From positions 1-7,462 of the forward strand of contig RFOC01000101.1 in NCBI GenBank assembly GCA_009926815.1: a stretch of DNA of 7,462 nt, in the 5' to 3' direction. The notes under the pieces are model-generated. The model saw nothing but the letters and a program-made list of their open reading frames with translations, did no database searches and was not told the DNA's origin. How positions within the stretch are numbered: position 1 is the stretch's first letter; each line of letters opens with the position of its first letter. Shown one piece after another: positions 6,806 to 7,462 of the stretch. The position numbers were made by a program, and so were the translations under genes. Source of the DNA: Planctomycetota bacterium. GTDB taxonomy: Bacteria > Planctomycetota > Phycisphaerae > Phycisphaerales > SM1A02.

Positions 6806-7360
6806 ATGGAACGGAACCTCTGGGCCCCTTGGCGCATGGCCTACATCCGCGGCCTCGAGGCCGAGGCCGCGGAGGCGCGAACGGCCGCCGTGGAGGGTGG
6901 CAACTTCCTGCTGTCGGCGTGGCGACACCCCGAGCTGGACCCCGCGAACCTGGTCGTGCACCGGAATGCGGATGGGTTGCTCATGCTCAATCGCTACCCG
7001 TACGCCAACGGACACCTGCTGGTGGCGCTGGGCGATGCCCGCCCGCGGCTGCTGGACTACGCCCCCGCGGCGCGCGCGGCGTTCTGGCGGCTGGTGGACA
7101 CCGCGACGCTGCTCGTGGAGCGGTGCATGCACCCGCAGGGGGTGAACATCGGCCTGAACCAGGGCCGCGCGGGCGGCGCGGGACTGCCCGAACATGTCCA
7201 CGCCCATGTGCTGCCCCGCTGGAACGGCGACACCAACTTCATGGCCACGGTGGCGGGCGCCCGGGTGATTCCGGAGGCGCTCGAATCGGTCGCCACCGCG
7301 TACCGCGCGGCGCTGCCCGGGGTGCTCGCCGAGATCGCCCCGGCAACGGGCCACGGCTAG
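6806..7360 (+). CDS. HIT domain protein (diadenosine polyphosphate / nucleotide hydrolase or transferase family)
   Basis: A 184-residue cytoplasmic protein of the histidine triad superfamily, which cleaves or phosphorolyses nucleotides such as Ap4A through a covalent nucleotidyl-histidine intermediate. The signature is complete: GVNIGLNQGRAGGAGLPEHVHAHVLPRW, with the triad His130-Val-His132-Ala-His134 and His132 as the expected nucleophile. The opening NLWAPWRMAYI, together with NRYPYANGHLLVAL and WNGDTNFM after the triad, places it with the bacterial group annotated as HIT or Ap4A phosphorylase-like (the group of mycobacterial Rv2613c). Many relatives have a CxxC-type pair in the N-terminal segment; here the corresponding GGNFLLSAW (31-39) has Asn33 and Leu36 instead, so a structural zinc site is probably absent. 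The ATG at 6806 begins exactly at the conserved N-terminus and lies 10 nt after the previous stop. A role in removing alarmone-like dinucleotides is likely at family level only. Confidence 0.92.
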   Translation: MERNLWAPWRMAYIRGLEAEAAEARTAAVEGGNFLLSAWRHPELDPANLVVHRNADGLLMLNRYPYANGHLLVALGDARPRLLDYAPAARAAFWRLVDTATLLVERCMHPQGVNIGLNQGRAGGAGLPEHVHAHVLPRWNGDTNFMATVAGARVIPEALESVATAYRAALPGVLAEIAPATGHG

Positions 7361-7363
7361 ACT
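7358..7363 (+). promoter_or_regulatory. Candidate -10 hexamer TAGACT overlapping the HIT stop codon
   Basis: TAGACT begins with the TAG stop of the HIT gene. No ATG or GTG follows within 40 nt, so a transcript starting here would carry a leader of roughly 35 nt or more before the ATGs at 7405, 7419 or 7448. No -35 match is visible. Confidence 0.3.
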
Positions 7364-7418
7364 GCGGTCCGCGACCCCCTGCCCCGTCGGGCGGCGGGAC
7401 GGCCATGCACTCGAACCG

Positions 7419-7462
7419 ATGCGAACTCCCAGGGATCCCCTGAATCAATGGCTGCGTCGATG
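7419..7462 (+). CDS. Possible start of a further gene (3' partial)
   Basis: From the ATG at 7419 the frame stays open to the window edge, giving MRTPRDPLNQWLRR. The basic N-terminus is protein-like but only 14 codons are visible. The ATG at 7405 gives only a 12-codon frame ending at 7443, while an ATG at 7448 in a third frame is a competing start. There is no strong Shine-Dalgarno before any of them. The product is unknown. Confidence 0.25.
   Translation, partial: MRTPRDPLNQWLRR

Noticed and set aside
4206..6837. Two long reverse-strand open frames (about 540 codons each) antisense to the permease and zinc-ribbon genes
   Set aside because: They are rich in His, Arg, Gly and Gln with no recognisable domain, and they lie opposite genes with clear motifs; long antisense frames are expected at this GC content.
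7382..7404. Hairpin CCGTC-N9-GACGG downstream of the HIT gene
   Set aside because: The stem is only 5 bp in very GC-rich DNA, with no T-run; chance occurrence is likely.
1..7462. CRISPR array, insertion sequence, tRNA/rRNA or defence island
   Set aside because: No regularly spaced repeats, transposase or integrase motifs, RNA-gene signatures or known defence domains were seen on either strand.

Overview
This 7.46-kb window is very GC-rich and densely coded, with every convincing gene on the + strand. The gene set suggests a planctomycete, probably of the Phycisphaerae. It includes an S41 peptidase with a GxxSAGAxLP loop, LolA-like secreted proteins, a two-pass membrane protein with a CPRC/CSEC zinc ribbon, and a HIT protein opening NLWAPWRM. 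That placement is inferred from gene types and composition; there is no rRNA or marker gene to settle it.

Layout. (1) 2-1255: the 3' part of an S41-family peptidase with a PDZ domain; its beginning lies outside the window. (2) 1278-2213 and 2210-2950: two secreted LolA-like paralogues joined by a GTGA overlap. (3) 2951-3031: a short gap that is less GC-rich than its flanks, with an inverted repeat and a -10-like hexamer. (4) 3032-3988 and 3981-5267: an ABC-2 exporter of the NatA/NatB type, ATPase then permease, overlapping by 8 nt, the permease preceded by a consensus Shine-Dalgarno. (5) 5332-6795: a zinc-ribbon membrane protein of unknown function. (6) 6806-7360: a HIT-family nucleotide hydrolase/transferase. 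(7) After 7360: a possible promoter and perhaps the first codons of another gene.

Most of the genes act at or beyond the cytoplasmic membrane (secreted protease, LolA-like proteins, exporter, zinc-ribbon protein), so an envelope-maintenance theme is plausible but unproven. The clearest non-coding signal is a TAnnnT hexamer 7-10 nt before the start codon of all four genes with visible starts that do not overlap an upstream gene. The two overlapping genes lack it. This suggests leaderless or very short-leader transcripts, with Shine-Dalgarno-driven or coupled translation kept for genes inside operons. I saw no mobile element, CRISPR array, tRNA, rRNA or clear defence system, and this looks like an ordinary chromosomal region rather than a new system.
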